This document shows positions 52,202 through 60,855 of a stretch of 64,000 nucleotides of DNA, one piece after another. The position numbers were made by a program, and so were the translations under genes. The stretch's first letter is position 1; each line of letters begins with the position of its first letter. The stretch spans positions 62,001 to 126,000 of the forward strand of contig JAYUWK010000171.1 of assembly GCA_043753895.1 (NCBI GenBank), in the 5' to 3' direction. The notes below the pieces were generated by a model. It saw only the letters and a list, made by a program, of their open reading frames with translations, had not been told where the DNA came from and searched no databases. Origin of the DNA: WLMZ01 sp043753895 (GTDB lineage Bacteria; Actinomycetota; Acidimicrobiia; Acidimicrobiales; Ilumatobacteraceae).

Positions 52202-53665
52202 ATGGCGAACGCGCAAGGTTGGGACGACCTCGTGTGGGCAAGCGACCACGACCGGACCGCGCTGAGCCGCGCCGCGTCTCGTGGAACGCTGCGACGGCTG
52301 AGCTCGGGCCTCTACACCGGCTCGGTGGACGAAGAACCCGCCGACATCGTCGCACGCCACCTTCGCAGCATCCTCGCTCACGATCTTCCCGGCGCAGTGA
52401 TCGCCGACCGCAGCGCCAAGGTCGGCGGCACGCCAGTCGGTAGCGAGTTGCTCGTCGTGCATACGCGACGACGCCCACTCGTCCTTCCAGGACTCACCAT
52501 CGTCGCTCGGCCCGGACCCGGCGCCGTTGAACGAGACATCCCACTTCCGGGCGGCGTCTTCGTTGCCTCAGAGCCACGAATCATGTTGGAGTCGCTGCAA
52601 CGACCCGGCGGTCGACGTCTCTCGCGCGACGAGGTCGAAGCGTGGATTGACGAGCTGTGCGCGGCCGGAGGCGCCCACCGACTCAACTCGATACGCGACC
52701 TCGCTGGCGCGATTGCCAAAGATCTTGACGCTGAGCCCGCACTCGCCACGCTGAAAGCTCTGATCGCCGCCGCGCTGCAGACCGGCGATGCCAGCGCCGC
52801 AACCAACGAGCGGCTTGCTGCGCGCGCCGCAGGCCATGGATTCGACCCACCTCGAATCGAGCTGTTCGAGAAACTTGCCGCCCGCCTGAGGGATCGTGCG
52901 CCCGGAGTCGTTCTCGAGCTTCCCGCCGACTCGGCCCGACGGATGACCCTGCCGTTCTATGAGGCGTACTTTTCGAACTTCATCGAGGGCACTGAGTTCA
53001 CACTCGTTGAGGCTGAGCGGATCGTGTACCACGGCGAGATCCCCAAAGAGCGTCCTGCGGACGCCCACGACATCGTCGGCACCTACTCCATCGTTGCTGA
53101 CCCGGAACGGCGCGCCAAAGTCCCACGCGATGCCGACGATTTCATCAAGCTGATGCTCGACCGCCACGCAGAAGTGATGGCTGGCAGACCCGACAAACGC
53201 CCCGGCGAATTCAAGCATCTGAAGAATCGGGCCGGGTCCACCGAGTTCGTTGCCCCTGAACTCGTTGACGGGACATTGCGACGCGGGTTCGAGGCCGGCG
53301 CCGGGCTCATCGACCCGTTTCAGCGCGCGCTGTACATGATGTTCGTCATCGCTGAGGTACATCCGTTCCTCGATGGCAACGGACGAGTCGCCCGTATTGC
53401 GATGAACGCCGAACTTTCCGCCGGACGCCAGGTGCGCATCATCATTCCGACCGTGCTTCGGCTCAACTACATCTCAGCATTGAAAGCTGCGACCCTCCAC
53501 GGGCAGTTCGACGCATACATCGCCGTCGCTGAGTTCACCCAGCGATACACCGCCCGGGTCGACTTCTCGACACTCCAGTCTGCAGAACAAGTCCTCACCG
53601 CAACCCACGCTTTGCGCGACCCGTACGAGGCCGAGAGCGCCGGCGTACGCCTTGAGCTTCCCTAA
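52202..53665 (+). CDS. Fic-domain protein with AbiEi-like N-terminal domain
   Basis: The 487-residue protein has an N-terminal winged-helix-like region (LSRAASRGTLRRLSSGLYTG) resembling AbiEi antitoxins. A Fic domain follows with catalytic HPFLDGNGRVAR near 387. An upstream inhibitory helix motif [ST]xxxE[GN] is seen as SNFIEG (S258, E262), so the enzyme is self-restrained (class II). Fic proteins transfer AMP or other groups to target hydroxyls. ATG 52202 follows GAGAAGGA. It lies 210 bp right of attR. Confidence 0.9.
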   Translation: MANAQGWDDLVWASDHDRTALSRAASRGTLRRLSSGLYTGSVDEEPADIVARHLRSILAHDLPGAVIADRSAKVGGTPVGSELLVVHTRRRPLVLPGLTIVARPGPGAVERDIPLPGGVFVASEPRIMLESLQRPGGRRLSRDEVEAWIDELCAAGGAHRLNSIRDLAGAIAKDLDAEPALATLKALIAAALQTGDASAATNERLAARAAGHGFDPPRIELFEKLAARLRDRAPGVVLELPADSARRMTLPFYEAYFSNFIEGTEFTLVEAERIVYHGEIPKERPADAHDIVGTYSIVADPERRAKVPRDADDFIKLMLDRHAEVMAGRPDKRPGEFKHLKNRAGSTEFVAPELVDGTLRRGFEAGAGLIDPFQRALYMMFVIAEVHPFLDGNGRVARIAMNAELSAGRQVRIIIPTVLRLNYISALKAATLHGQFDAYIAVAEFTQRYTARVDFSTLQSAEQVLTATHALRDPYEAESAGVRLELP

Positions 53666-53782
53666 CCGGGCCACCTCGCCTACGGCGATCTGAAGATGTG
53701 GGATGTGCCAGCGTTGCCGGCACACATCGAGAGGGCTCGGCGCTCGTTGCTGCGTGATTCCTACTCTGGTAAGAGTTCTGCC

Positions 53783-54001
53783 ATGGCTGTGACAAAGTGG
53801 TCCGTGAGCGTCGAGGAGGCTCTCGCCGCCCGAGTCGAATCACATGTCGGCGATCGCGGCCTCAGTGGCTTCGTGGCTCGGGCGGTCGAACACGAGCTGG
53901 AGCGCGACCTGCTCGCTGAGTACCTTGACGAACTCGATGCAGAGTTCGGGATGGTTCTGCAGGCACTGGTTGAGCAGTACGACGAACTGTGGCCGTCCTA
54001 G
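53783..54001 (+). CDS. Antitoxin, ribbon-helix-helix type (VapB-like)
   Basis: This 72-residue protein reads MAVTKWSVSVEEALAARVES, a strand then helix, then SGFVARAVEHELERD: the RHH dimer pattern of antitoxins that bind their own promoter. An acidic C-terminus would bind the toxin. It overlaps the PIN-domain gene by 13 bp. The 117-bp gap before it would hold the promoter. Confidence 0.82.
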   Translation: MAVTKWSVSVEEALAARVESHVGDRGLSGFVARAVEHELERDLLAEYLDELDAEFGMVLQALVEQYDELWPS

Positions 54002-54402
54002 TCCTGGACAGCGAAGCGCTGTCGGCGCTCGCACGTCCACACCAAGATCTGCAACGTCATCAGCTCGTGCGAGCTGCTCTCCGTAGCGCACACCAAAGGA
54101 ACTTCCCAGTGCGAGTACCAGCGGCTGTGCTCGTGGAGTTGTACCGAGGCGGAGGCACCGACGTCGCCATCGATTCGGTTCTCGCGCGCGGCTTCGCACA
54201 AGTTGTGACTACGGGGGCGCGCACAGCCCGAGTCGCCGGTCACCTTCTCGCTGCGGCCGGCGCGGGCAGCGAATTGGCGATCGATGCGCTTGTCGTCGCG
54301 ACCGCGATCCGCTTCGGTGGTGGCGTTGTTCTCACACATGATCCCGGCGACCTGACCCGCCTCGCCGCCGGCCGTCCCGCCGTCGCCATCGCCTCTCTCT
54401 GA
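53989..54402 (+). CDS. PIN-domain ribonuclease toxin (VapC-like)
   Basis: This 137-residue protein has the PIN acidic residues in VLDSEALSAL (Asp), AAVLVELYRGGG (Glu), SELAIDALVVATAI (Asp) and VVLTHDPGDLTRLA (Asp). Such toxins cut tRNA or rRNA when not bound by antitoxin. GTG 53989 lies inside the antitoxin gene end, confirming the operon. Confidence 0.87.
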   Translation: MAVLVLDSEALSALARPHQDLQRHQLVRAALRSAHQRNFPVRVPAAVLVELYRGGGTDVAIDSVLARGFAQVVTTGARTARVAGHLLAAAGAGSELAIDALVVATAIRFGGGVVLTHDPGDLTRLAAGRPAVAIASL

Positions 54403-54448
54403 CGGCATCCCTGGCCACGAGTGGCCTGTGTTGGCTATAGTTAAGGCT

Positions 54449-54721
54449 ATGAATGTGAGCGAGCAGTTGCCCTTGGCCGACGTGAAGAACCGCCTGTCCG
54501 ACGTGGTCGAACGCGTCGAACGCGAGCACCGACGGATCGTCATCACCAGATATGGAAAACCTGCTGCGGTACTGATCAGCGTCGATGACCTCGAATCGCT
54601 TGAAGAGACCCTGCAAATTCTGTCCGACCCAATCCTCGTGGCAGACATCAAGCTCGCGCGTTCCGAGACGCCCACACCAATGAGCCGGGCCGACGCTTTG
54701 GCCTTCATCCGCAAACAGTGA
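54449..54721 (+). CDS. Phd/YefM-family antitoxin
   Basis: This 90-residue protein has LPLADVKNRLSDVVERVERE and IVITRYGKPAAVLISVDDLE, the DNA-binding fold of Phd/YefM proteins, then an acidic toxin-binding tail. ATG 54449 is taken over ATG 54428 by family fit. It overlaps the RelE-type gene by 4 bp. Confidence 0.92.
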   Translation: MNVSEQLPLADVKNRLSDVVERVEREHRRIVITRYGKPAAVLISVDDLESLEETLQILSDPILVADIKLARSETPTPMSRADALAFIRKQ

Positions 54722-54984
54722 GTTACGACGCCGCCTGGTCATCGCCGGCGAAACGAGCGGTGAGTCGGCTACCAGAGAAGGTGGCGACTGCAATCGTCGA
54801 GTACATCTACGGCGTCATCGCTGAAAATCCGCAACGAGCAGGCCACCCACTTCATTTTGACTTGGAAGGCACCTTCAGTGCGCGTCGCGGGGACTTCAGG
54901 GTCATCTACGAGATCCACGATGACACGGCGACGATTACCATCGCGACCATCGGGCATCGCAGCGACCTATACCGGCCGAAGTAG
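54718..54984 (+). CDS. RelE/ParE-superfamily toxin
   Basis: This 88-residue protein has WSSPAKRAVSRLPEKVATAI, HFDLEGTFSARRGDFRVIYE and ATIGHRSDLYRP, the RelE-type core with basic residues that contact ribosomal mRNA. The start is GTG 54718. Partner of the Phd/YefM antitoxin. Confidence 0.92.
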   Translation: MSYDAAWSSPAKRAVSRLPEKVATAIVEYIYGVIAENPQRAGHPLHFDLEGTFSARRGDFRVIYEIHDDTATITIATIGHRSDLYRPK

Positions 54985-55025
54985 TTCAAGGACCGATGGG
55001 TTCCAGCGTCGGTGAGACGGCGGGG

Positions 55026-55559
55026 TTACGCAGCGACGGTGCGGGGGCGGCGACGGCGATACGACGCGACCGCAACGAGCAAACCACCCGAGAGCACGGC
55101 AATCAAGCCTGCCATCAATGGAGTCTGGCTGTTGGCGCCGGTAGCCGGCACCGAGGCAGCCACATTGATGCTCGACTGTGCCGTCAGGGTGCAGGCGCCA
55201 CCGGCCGACGAGGAGGCAATCACGACATATGTACCGGCGGTACCGGGTGCGGTGGTGGGCAGGGTGGCCTTGCCATTGGCATCGGCAGTTGCCGAGCCAA
55301 CCGAAATGCCACCGATGGAGAAGTTGACGATGGAACCGGGGCAGAAACCCTGCGCCGTGAGCGTGATCTTCGCTCCGGGTGCCGGTGATGAGTTGTCGAC
55401 CGTGACGATGGGTGCAGATGGTGGGTAGATACAAGTCTGGCCGACCACTTGCGTTGTGGCAGATTCGGCAAGGCATGGCGGCAGCGAAGCACGCGCTACG
55501 GAGCTGGATCCGACGACAAAGAGACCCAGCAACGAGATCAGCATGAAGATTTTGCGCAT
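55026..55559 (-). CDS. Secreted protein with LPxTG-like (VPATG) anchor, paralogue of 20288-20599
   Basis: The 177-residue protein has a signal peptide (MRKIFMLISLLGLFVVGSSS, ending RA-S), a Cys segment with LAESATTQVVGQTCIYPP like the protein at 20288, an Ig-like or big-repeat beta domain (APGAKITLTAQGFCPGSIVN), then VPATG, a hydrophobic helix and RRRR. It is probably cell-surface anchored. The ATG 55559 is preceded by AAAGGCG. It lies at the edge of the second polysaccharide block. Confidence 0.82.
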   Translation of the reverse strand: MRKIFMLISLLGLFVVGSSSVARASLPPCLAESATTQVVGQTCIYPPSAPIVTVDNSSPAPGAKITLTAQGFCPGSIVNFSIGGISVGSATADANGKATLPTTAPGTAGTYVVIASSSAGGACTLTAQSSINVAASVPATGANSQTPLMAGLIAVLSGGLLVAVASYRRRRPRTVAA

Positions 55560-55662
55560 TACGTTCGCCTTTCCGCAGAAGAAAACCAAATGCTACCAGA
55601 GCAACCACGCCCGCGGAAGGCCAACGCACATGGCTCTTCGTGATTGGCTCAGCGCAGATGGC

Positions 55663-57600
55663 TCAGCGGGGGTGGTGCTCGGCCAGCCAGCTCTCCAGCA
55701 TCAACACACCCCACAGGCGATACTCCCAATTGCGCTTGCCCGAGAGGTGTTCCTGCCACACCCGTTGCACGGCGGCACCATCGATCCAGCCTTCGCTGAC
55801 CGCCCGCGGCGCAGCGAGCAGGTCGCCGGCCCACGGCTTGAGTTCGTTGCGCAACCAACCGCCGAGCGGCGGATCGAAACCCATTTTGGGCCGGTTGGTG
55901 ATCTCCTTGGGAAGCATTCCTTCAGCCACCCGGCGCAACACCAACTTGCCGACACCACCGGCTGTCTTCACCGACAGGGGTTGCTGCCACGACCATTCGA
56001 GAATGCGATGGTCGAGGAAGGGCACGCGCACCTCGAGCGACGAAGCCATACTGGCCCGGTCGACTTTCACCAACATCTGGTCGGGCAGCACCGCCGATGT
56101 ATCGGCGAGCATCATTTGCTCCACTGGATCGAGCGATGCCTGCAGCGTGGGCACCATTGGCTGTAATGGGATCACGCCGAGTTCGCTCACCGGCCAGATC
56201 TCCGACAGCTTCTCCCAGACCGAACCCCCGCCGCTCAGGAGTAGCCCAGCCTTTTGCACCTTGTCGCCCATATTCGGCAGGCGGCGCGAAGTGGGCAGCA
56301 CGTGCGACACGGCTCGCCCGAGCGCATCGACGCGGCTCGGAGATGGACGAAGAAGCACGCGCCCGAGGGCACGTTGGGTAGATGGCGACAGGCGTGCCGC
56401 AGCACCGGAGATACGGGCACCGATGGCATGACGGTTGTACCCGGCGAACAATTCGTCGCCACCGTCGCCGCCGAGGCACACGGTGAGGTGCGCTCGCGCG
56501 GCGTGACACAGCAACGCGGAAGGCAACATCGATGGATCGGCGTACGGTTCGTCCCACACCGTGGCCAACTTGGGGATGTACGCCAACGCCTCTTCCAACG
56601 ACAGGTCGATGGTTTCGTGGTCGGTGCCGAGATGACGGGCGACCGCGAATGCCGGGATCGATTCGTCGAAACCTAGGTCGGGCATGCGCACGGTGAAGGT
56701 GCGCAGGTTGCCACCGCCGGTCATGGACCGTTGCGCGAACGCTGCAATCAGGGACGAATCAACGCCCCCCGACAGGAACGCACCGAGCGGGACGTCGCTC
56801 TGCTGACGCATCCCCACGGCGTCAGCAATAAGCGGCTCGAGTTGCTCGGCAGCGGCGTCGAGCGAAATCGGCGCCCGCTTGGCGACGGCGTGATCGATGG
56901 TGTCGCCGAGCGACCACCACAAACTTTCCTTCACCGCTGGAATGCCGGTGCTGAGGTCCACCCGCACCATGCCGCCGGGGGAAAGTTGGCGCACGCCCGC
57001 GTAGATGGTGTTCGGGTGAGGAATATACGACCAGCGCAACAACGCCGCCGCGGCCGCAGGGTCGATGCTGAGGTTGGCTTCGGGCAGGGTGCGCAACGCA
57101 CGCAGCTCACTGGCGAAGGCAAATCGCTCGCCCTGCTGCTGCCAATACAGGGGCTTCTCGCCGAGCCGGTCGCGGGCCAACAGCAGTTGCCGTTCGGCCA
57201 CGTTCCACGCAGCAATTGCAAACATGCCGTTCGTTCGGGTCAGCGCCGCTTCGAACCCCCACGCGTCGATGGCCTCGACCAGTGTTTCGGTGTCACTGTG
57301 GCCGCGAAAGGTGGCGCCGCTGGCCTGCAACTCGGTGCGCAGCGCACGGTGGTTGTAGACCTCGCCGTTGTAGACGATGACCCAACGGCCCGAGCGACTG
57401 GTCATCGGCTGGCCGCCGGCGGGGCTGAGATCGATGATGGCCAGACGGCGGAAACCGAGTGCGAGGGGTGCGTTCGCATCCGAATACAGGCCATCGTCGT
57501 CGGGCCCCCGATGCATCAGCGTGGCGGCCATCGTGGAGACGAGACGGGCGATATCGTCGCTTCGTCCGTAGTCGCCAGCCAAACCCACGATCCCGCACAT
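55663..57600 (-). CDS. Asparagine synthase (glutamine-hydrolysing), AsnB family
   Basis: This 645-residue enzyme begins MCGIVGLAGD: Cys2 is the glutaminase nucleophile, with HRGPDDDG and YNGEVYNH in the class II amidotransferase domain. The synthetase domain has GAFLSGGVDSSLIAAF for ATP-PPi binding and GGDGGDELFAGYNRH. In polysaccharide loci such enzymes amidate uronic acids, here perhaps the product of the dehydrogenase at 23765. The start at 57600 is fixed by the need for N-terminal Cys. Confidence 0.93.
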   Translation of the reverse strand: MCGIVGLAGDYGRSDDIARLVSTMAATLMHRGPDDDGLYSDANAPLALGFRRLAIIDLSPAGGQPMTSRSGRWVIVYNGEVYNHRALRTELQASGATFRGHSDTETLVEAIDAWGFEAALTRTNGMFAIAAWNVAERQLLLARDRLGEKPLYWQQQGERFAFASELRALRTLPEANLSIDPAAAAALLRWSYIPHPNTIYAGVRQLSPGGMVRVDLSTGIPAVKESLWWSLGDTIDHAVAKRAPISLDAAAEQLEPLIADAVGMRQQSDVPLGAFLSGGVDSSLIAAFAQRSMTGGGNLRTFTVRMPDLGFDESIPAFAVARHLGTDHETIDLSLEEALAYIPKLATVWDEPYADPSMLPSALLCHAARAHLTVCLGGDGGDELFAGYNRHAIGARISGAAARLSPSTQRALGRVLLRPSPSRVDALGRAVSHVLPTSRRLPNMGDKVQKAGLLLSGGGSVWEKLSEIWPVSELGVIPLQPMVPTLQASLDPVEQMMLADTSAVLPDQMLVKVDRASMASSLEVRVPFLDHRILEWSWQQPLSVKTAGGVGKLVLRRVAEGMLPKEITNRPKMGFDPPLGGWLRNELKPWAGDLLAAPRAVSEGWIDGAAVQRVWQEHLSGKRNWEYRLWGVLMLESWLAEHHPR

Positions 57601-57664
57601 ACATGCCTCCCCGGCGAGTCGGGGAAGCCTAACCGAGCATCGGGCGCCATGTAAGGTCGCTCTC

Positions 57665-59803
57665 GTGAAGGCGCGCGTGCTCTGGGTGGTGAAGGGGCTC
57701 GGGCCGGGCGGGGCCGAGCACCTGTTGTTGGCGGCGGCGCGCGCCCACGACCCGGCGCAGTTCGACATCGAATGCGCGTACGTGTTGCCGTGGAAGGACC
57801 ATCTCGCCGAGCAACTCGAGCACGCCGGGGTGCCCACGCATTGCCTCAGCACGAAGCGACACGATCGGCGATGGCCGCTGCATCTACGCGAGCTCATTCA
57901 GAACGGCAACTTCGACATCGTGCACGTGCACTCGCCACTACCCGGTTCCGTAGCCCGGGTCGCCGTGCGCATGATGCCCAAGGGGACACGCCCCGCGGTG
58001 GTGTGCACCGAGCACAACGTATGGAGCACCCACAACGTGTTCACGCGTTGGGCGAACAGGCTTACCGGTCGCTGGGACGCCAAGGTCCTGGCCGTCACCG
58101 ATGAATCGCGTCTGTCGATGCGTGGGCCGATGGCCGCGCACGCCGAGACCCTCGCCCACGGCATCGATGTCGCAACGGTCGCTACCCAACGTTCACATCG
58201 GCATGCGGTGCGCGCCGAGTTCGGCATCGGCGACGACGAGTTCGTGGTGGGCACGGTGGCGAACTTTCGCGAGCAGAAGGACTACCCGAACCTGCTCGCC
58301 GCAGCCCGACTGCTCGTGGATCGCGAGACACCGGTGCAGTTCGTGGCCGTCGGACAGGGCCCACTCGAGACCGAGATGCGCGCTCGGCGTGACGAACTCG
58401 GTCTTGCCGATCGGGTGATCTTCACCGGCTTTCGTGACGACGCAACCCGCGTGATGGCAGCTGCCGATGTGTTCACGTTGGCGTCGAGATGGGAGGGCCT
58501 TCCCGTTGCGTTGATGGAAGCGCTCGCACTGGGCCTGCCAGTGGTGGCCACCAACGTGGGCGGCGTCGGCGAAGCGATGCACGACGGCATCGATGCGCTA
58601 CTCGTGCCGCCCGGCGACCCGGCCGCGTTGGCCGACGCGTTGCAACGGGTGTGCACCGATCAGCACGTGCGCGAGCGGCTCGCCGTTGCGTCAGCCGCAC
58701 GTGCGAGCGAGTTCGACGTGAGCCGTGCGGTGCAGCGCCTGGAGCAGGTCTATGCCGAGTTGGTCCGTCCCCACCCAGAGGCTGCGGCCGAAGAAAGTCC
58801 TCCTGAAGCACCAAGCCCAGAGCCGAAGCCAGCACGGCGGCGGCTCCCTCAGGGGATGGAGATCCGTGCAGCCACGCCCGACGACCGGCCAGCCATTCTC
58901 GAACTTGGCAGGCAGTCGTTGGGCTGGGGTGACGATCCCCGATTCCAGCAGTTGTACGCGTGGAAGCACGACCAGAACGCCTTCGGCCCGTCGCCCACAT
59001 GGGTGGCCACCGACGCTGGTCGCATAGTGGGCCTGCGCGCGTTCATGCGCTGGGAGTTCACGCGTGGCGGAACGGTGCTGCGCGCGGTTCGCGCCGTCGA
59101 TACGGCGACACATCCCGACTATCAGGGCAAGGGCTTGTTCACCGCGCTCACGTTGCACGGGCTCGATGAGATGCTCGCCGACGGCGTGCACTTCGTGTTC
59201 AACACCCCGAACCCGAAGAGCCGAGCCGGATACCTGAAGATGGGTTGGCAACTGGTCGGCCGACTACCGGCTGCCGCCCGAGTTGCCGGCCCGATATCGG
59301 CGGTCTCCACGGTTCGATCCCGTGTGTCAGCGCATCACTGGTCACTGCCACTGACCGTTGGTGAACCCTTTCTGGATTGGCTCGATCGCGAGGGATACCA
59401 GCCTCGGGCAGCGATTCATCCAAGTGCCGTGCGCGACCTGAGAACCAACGTGAGCGAGCCGTTCCTGCGGTGGCGATACGGAATTCCATTGCTGCAGTAC
59501 CGAGCGATCGCCGATGGCGACGGCGCGCTCATTGTGCGAGCCCGAGAGCGAGGCTCCGCTCGTGAACTCGTGATGCTCGGCCAACCCAGCATGCCAGCAG
59601 GTCGCGCCGACAAAGTGGCTGCCCATGCGCTCCGCGCCGCCGACTGCAACCACGCACTGCGCATTGGTGAGCCGCGTTTGCGTAACGGATTCGTCACGCT
59701 GCCCGGCGGTGGCCCGGTGCTCACGTGGCGAGCGCTGAACAGCGAGGCGATGCCGCCGCTGAGCAACTGGCGGCTCGGCATGGGCGACGTCGAGCTGTTC
59801 TGA
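57665..59803 (+). CDS. Glycosyltransferase 4-GNAT acyltransferase fusion
   Basis: Residues 1-365 of 712 form a GT4 enzyme: VVKGLGPGGAEHLLLAAARA, FDIVHVHSPLPG, VGTVANFREQKDYPNLLAAA and SRWEGLPVALMEALALGLPV. A Pro/Glu-rich linker (~370-395) joins a GNAT domain: MEIRAATPDDRPAILELGRQ and AVDTATHPDYQGKGLFTALT (acetyl-CoA loop), plus further strands resembling the C-terminus of such enzymes. It may add and then acylate one sugar. GTG 57665 starts it, divergent from asnB. Confidence 0.9.
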   Translation: MKARVLWVVKGLGPGGAEHLLLAAARAHDPAQFDIECAYVLPWKDHLAEQLEHAGVPTHCLSTKRHDRRWPLHLRELIQNGNFDIVHVHSPLPGSVARVAVRMMPKGTRPAVVCTEHNVWSTHNVFTRWANRLTGRWDAKVLAVTDESRLSMRGPMAAHAETLAHGIDVATVATQRSHRHAVRAEFGIGDDEFVVGTVANFREQKDYPNLLAAARLLVDRETPVQFVAVGQGPLETEMRARRDELGLADRVIFTGFRDDATRVMAAADVFTLASRWEGLPVALMEALALGLPVVATNVGGVGEAMHDGIDALLVPPGDPAALADALQRVCTDQHVRERLAVASAARASEFDVSRAVQRLEQVYAELVRPHPEAAAEESPPEAPSPEPKPARRRLPQGMEIRAATPDDRPAILELGRQSLGWGDDPRFQQLYAWKHDQNAFGPSPTWVATDAGRIVGLRAFMRWEFTRGGTVLRAVRAVDTATHPDYQGKGLFTALTLHGLDEMLADGVHFVFNTPNPKSRAGYLKMGWQLVGRLPAAARVAGPISAVSTVRSRVSAHHWSLPLTVGEPFLDWLDREGYQPRAAIHPSAVRDLRTNVSEPFLRWRYGIPLLQYRAIADGDGALIVRARERGSARELVMLGQPSMPAGRADKVAAHALRAADCNHALRIGEPRLRNGFVTLPGGGPVLTWRALNSEAMPPLSNWRLGMGDVELF

Positions 59804-59805
59804 CC

Positions 59806-60855
59806 ATGCGCATTTTGCAGGTCATCACCGACACCGATCGACGTGGCGCGCAGGTGTTCGCGCTCGACTTGCAGGGAGCCATGCGGCGCAAGGGGCATCA
59901 GGTGGAAACGGTCGGGTTGGCTCCGGGCATGCAGCGGCCAGCACTCGATGTCGAGGTACTCGGCACACGACCGCGTGCGATCTCGACACTGCGCGAGTTG
60001 GGACATCGCATGGGCGCGGTTGACATCACCATCGCCCATGGATCGTCTACCGGTCTGGCGTGCGCGCTGACCGGGCGCCCCTTCGTATACCGCCAGATCA
60101 GCGACACCCGCTTCTGGGCAGACACGTGGCCAAAGCGGCTACGAGTTGCCGGCTATCTGCGACGCGCCCGCTCGATCGTGGCATTGTCGGCTGGAGCAAA
60201 GGCCGCTTTGGTGGAACACCTGTGGATCCCCGAAGACCGTATCCAAATCGTGCCCAACGGTGTGCCCGTGGGCGTGTTCCACGCTCCGACACCGCCAGAG
60301 CGCGCCGAGGCGCGCCGAGCGCTGGATCTTCCCATCGACTCGTTCGTGGCGCTGTACATCGGGGCGTTGGTTCCTGAGAAGGGAGTCGACGTCGCCATCC
60401 GTGCCGTTCGACACCTGCCCGACGTGACACTGGCGATTGCGGGAGGCGGACCCGAGAAGGGGCGTCTCCAAACTCTCGCCAGCGAAGTCGGCGACGGACG
60501 CGTGCACTTTCTCGGCGTGGCCGATCAGCCGATGCAGACGTATGCAGCAGCCGATGTTGTGCTGCTGCCAAGTCAGGGCGGGGACAGCATGCCGGCCACG
60601 CTGATCGAGGCCGGTTTTTGTGCACGGCCCGCTATAGCAACGCCGATCGGTTCGATAGAAGAAGTCTTGCTGAACGGTGGGACCGGACTGATCGTGCCCG
60701 CGGGCGACGAGTCCGCACTCGCCGCGGCGATCCAGCGATTGGCCGACGACCCAGACGAACGTCATCGGCTCGGTGCCGCGGCCCGTGGACATTGCCTGGC
60801 GCACTTCGAGATCGAGGTAGTGGCCGATGGATGGCTGAGAGCAATCGACCGCTAA
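59806..60855 (+). CDS. Glycosyltransferase family 4
   Basis: This 349-residue GT-B enzyme has MRILQVITDTDRRGAQVFAL, a linker with VALSAGAKAALVE, IVPNGVPVGVF, ALYIGALVPEKGVDVAIRAV and LLPSQGGDSMPATLIEAGFC with the nucleotide-sugar-binding Glu. It starts 2 bp after the GT-GNAT stop and converges on the ABC exporter with a 4-bp overlap. Confidence 0.92.
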   Translation: MRILQVITDTDRRGAQVFALDLQGAMRRKGHQVETVGLAPGMQRPALDVEVLGTRPRAISTLRELGHRMGAVDITIAHGSSTGLACALTGRPFVYRQISDTRFWADTWPKRLRVAGYLRRARSIVALSAGAKAALVEHLWIPEDRIQIVPNGVPVGVFHAPTPPERAEARRALDLPIDSFVALYIGALVPEKGVDVAIRAVRHLPDVTLAIAGGGPEKGRLQTLASEVGDGRVHFLGVADQPMQTYAAADVVLLPSQGGDSMPATLIEAGFCARPAIATPIGSIEEVLLNGGTGLIVPAGDESALAAAIQRLADDPDERHRLGAAARGHCLAHFEIEVVADGWLRAIDR

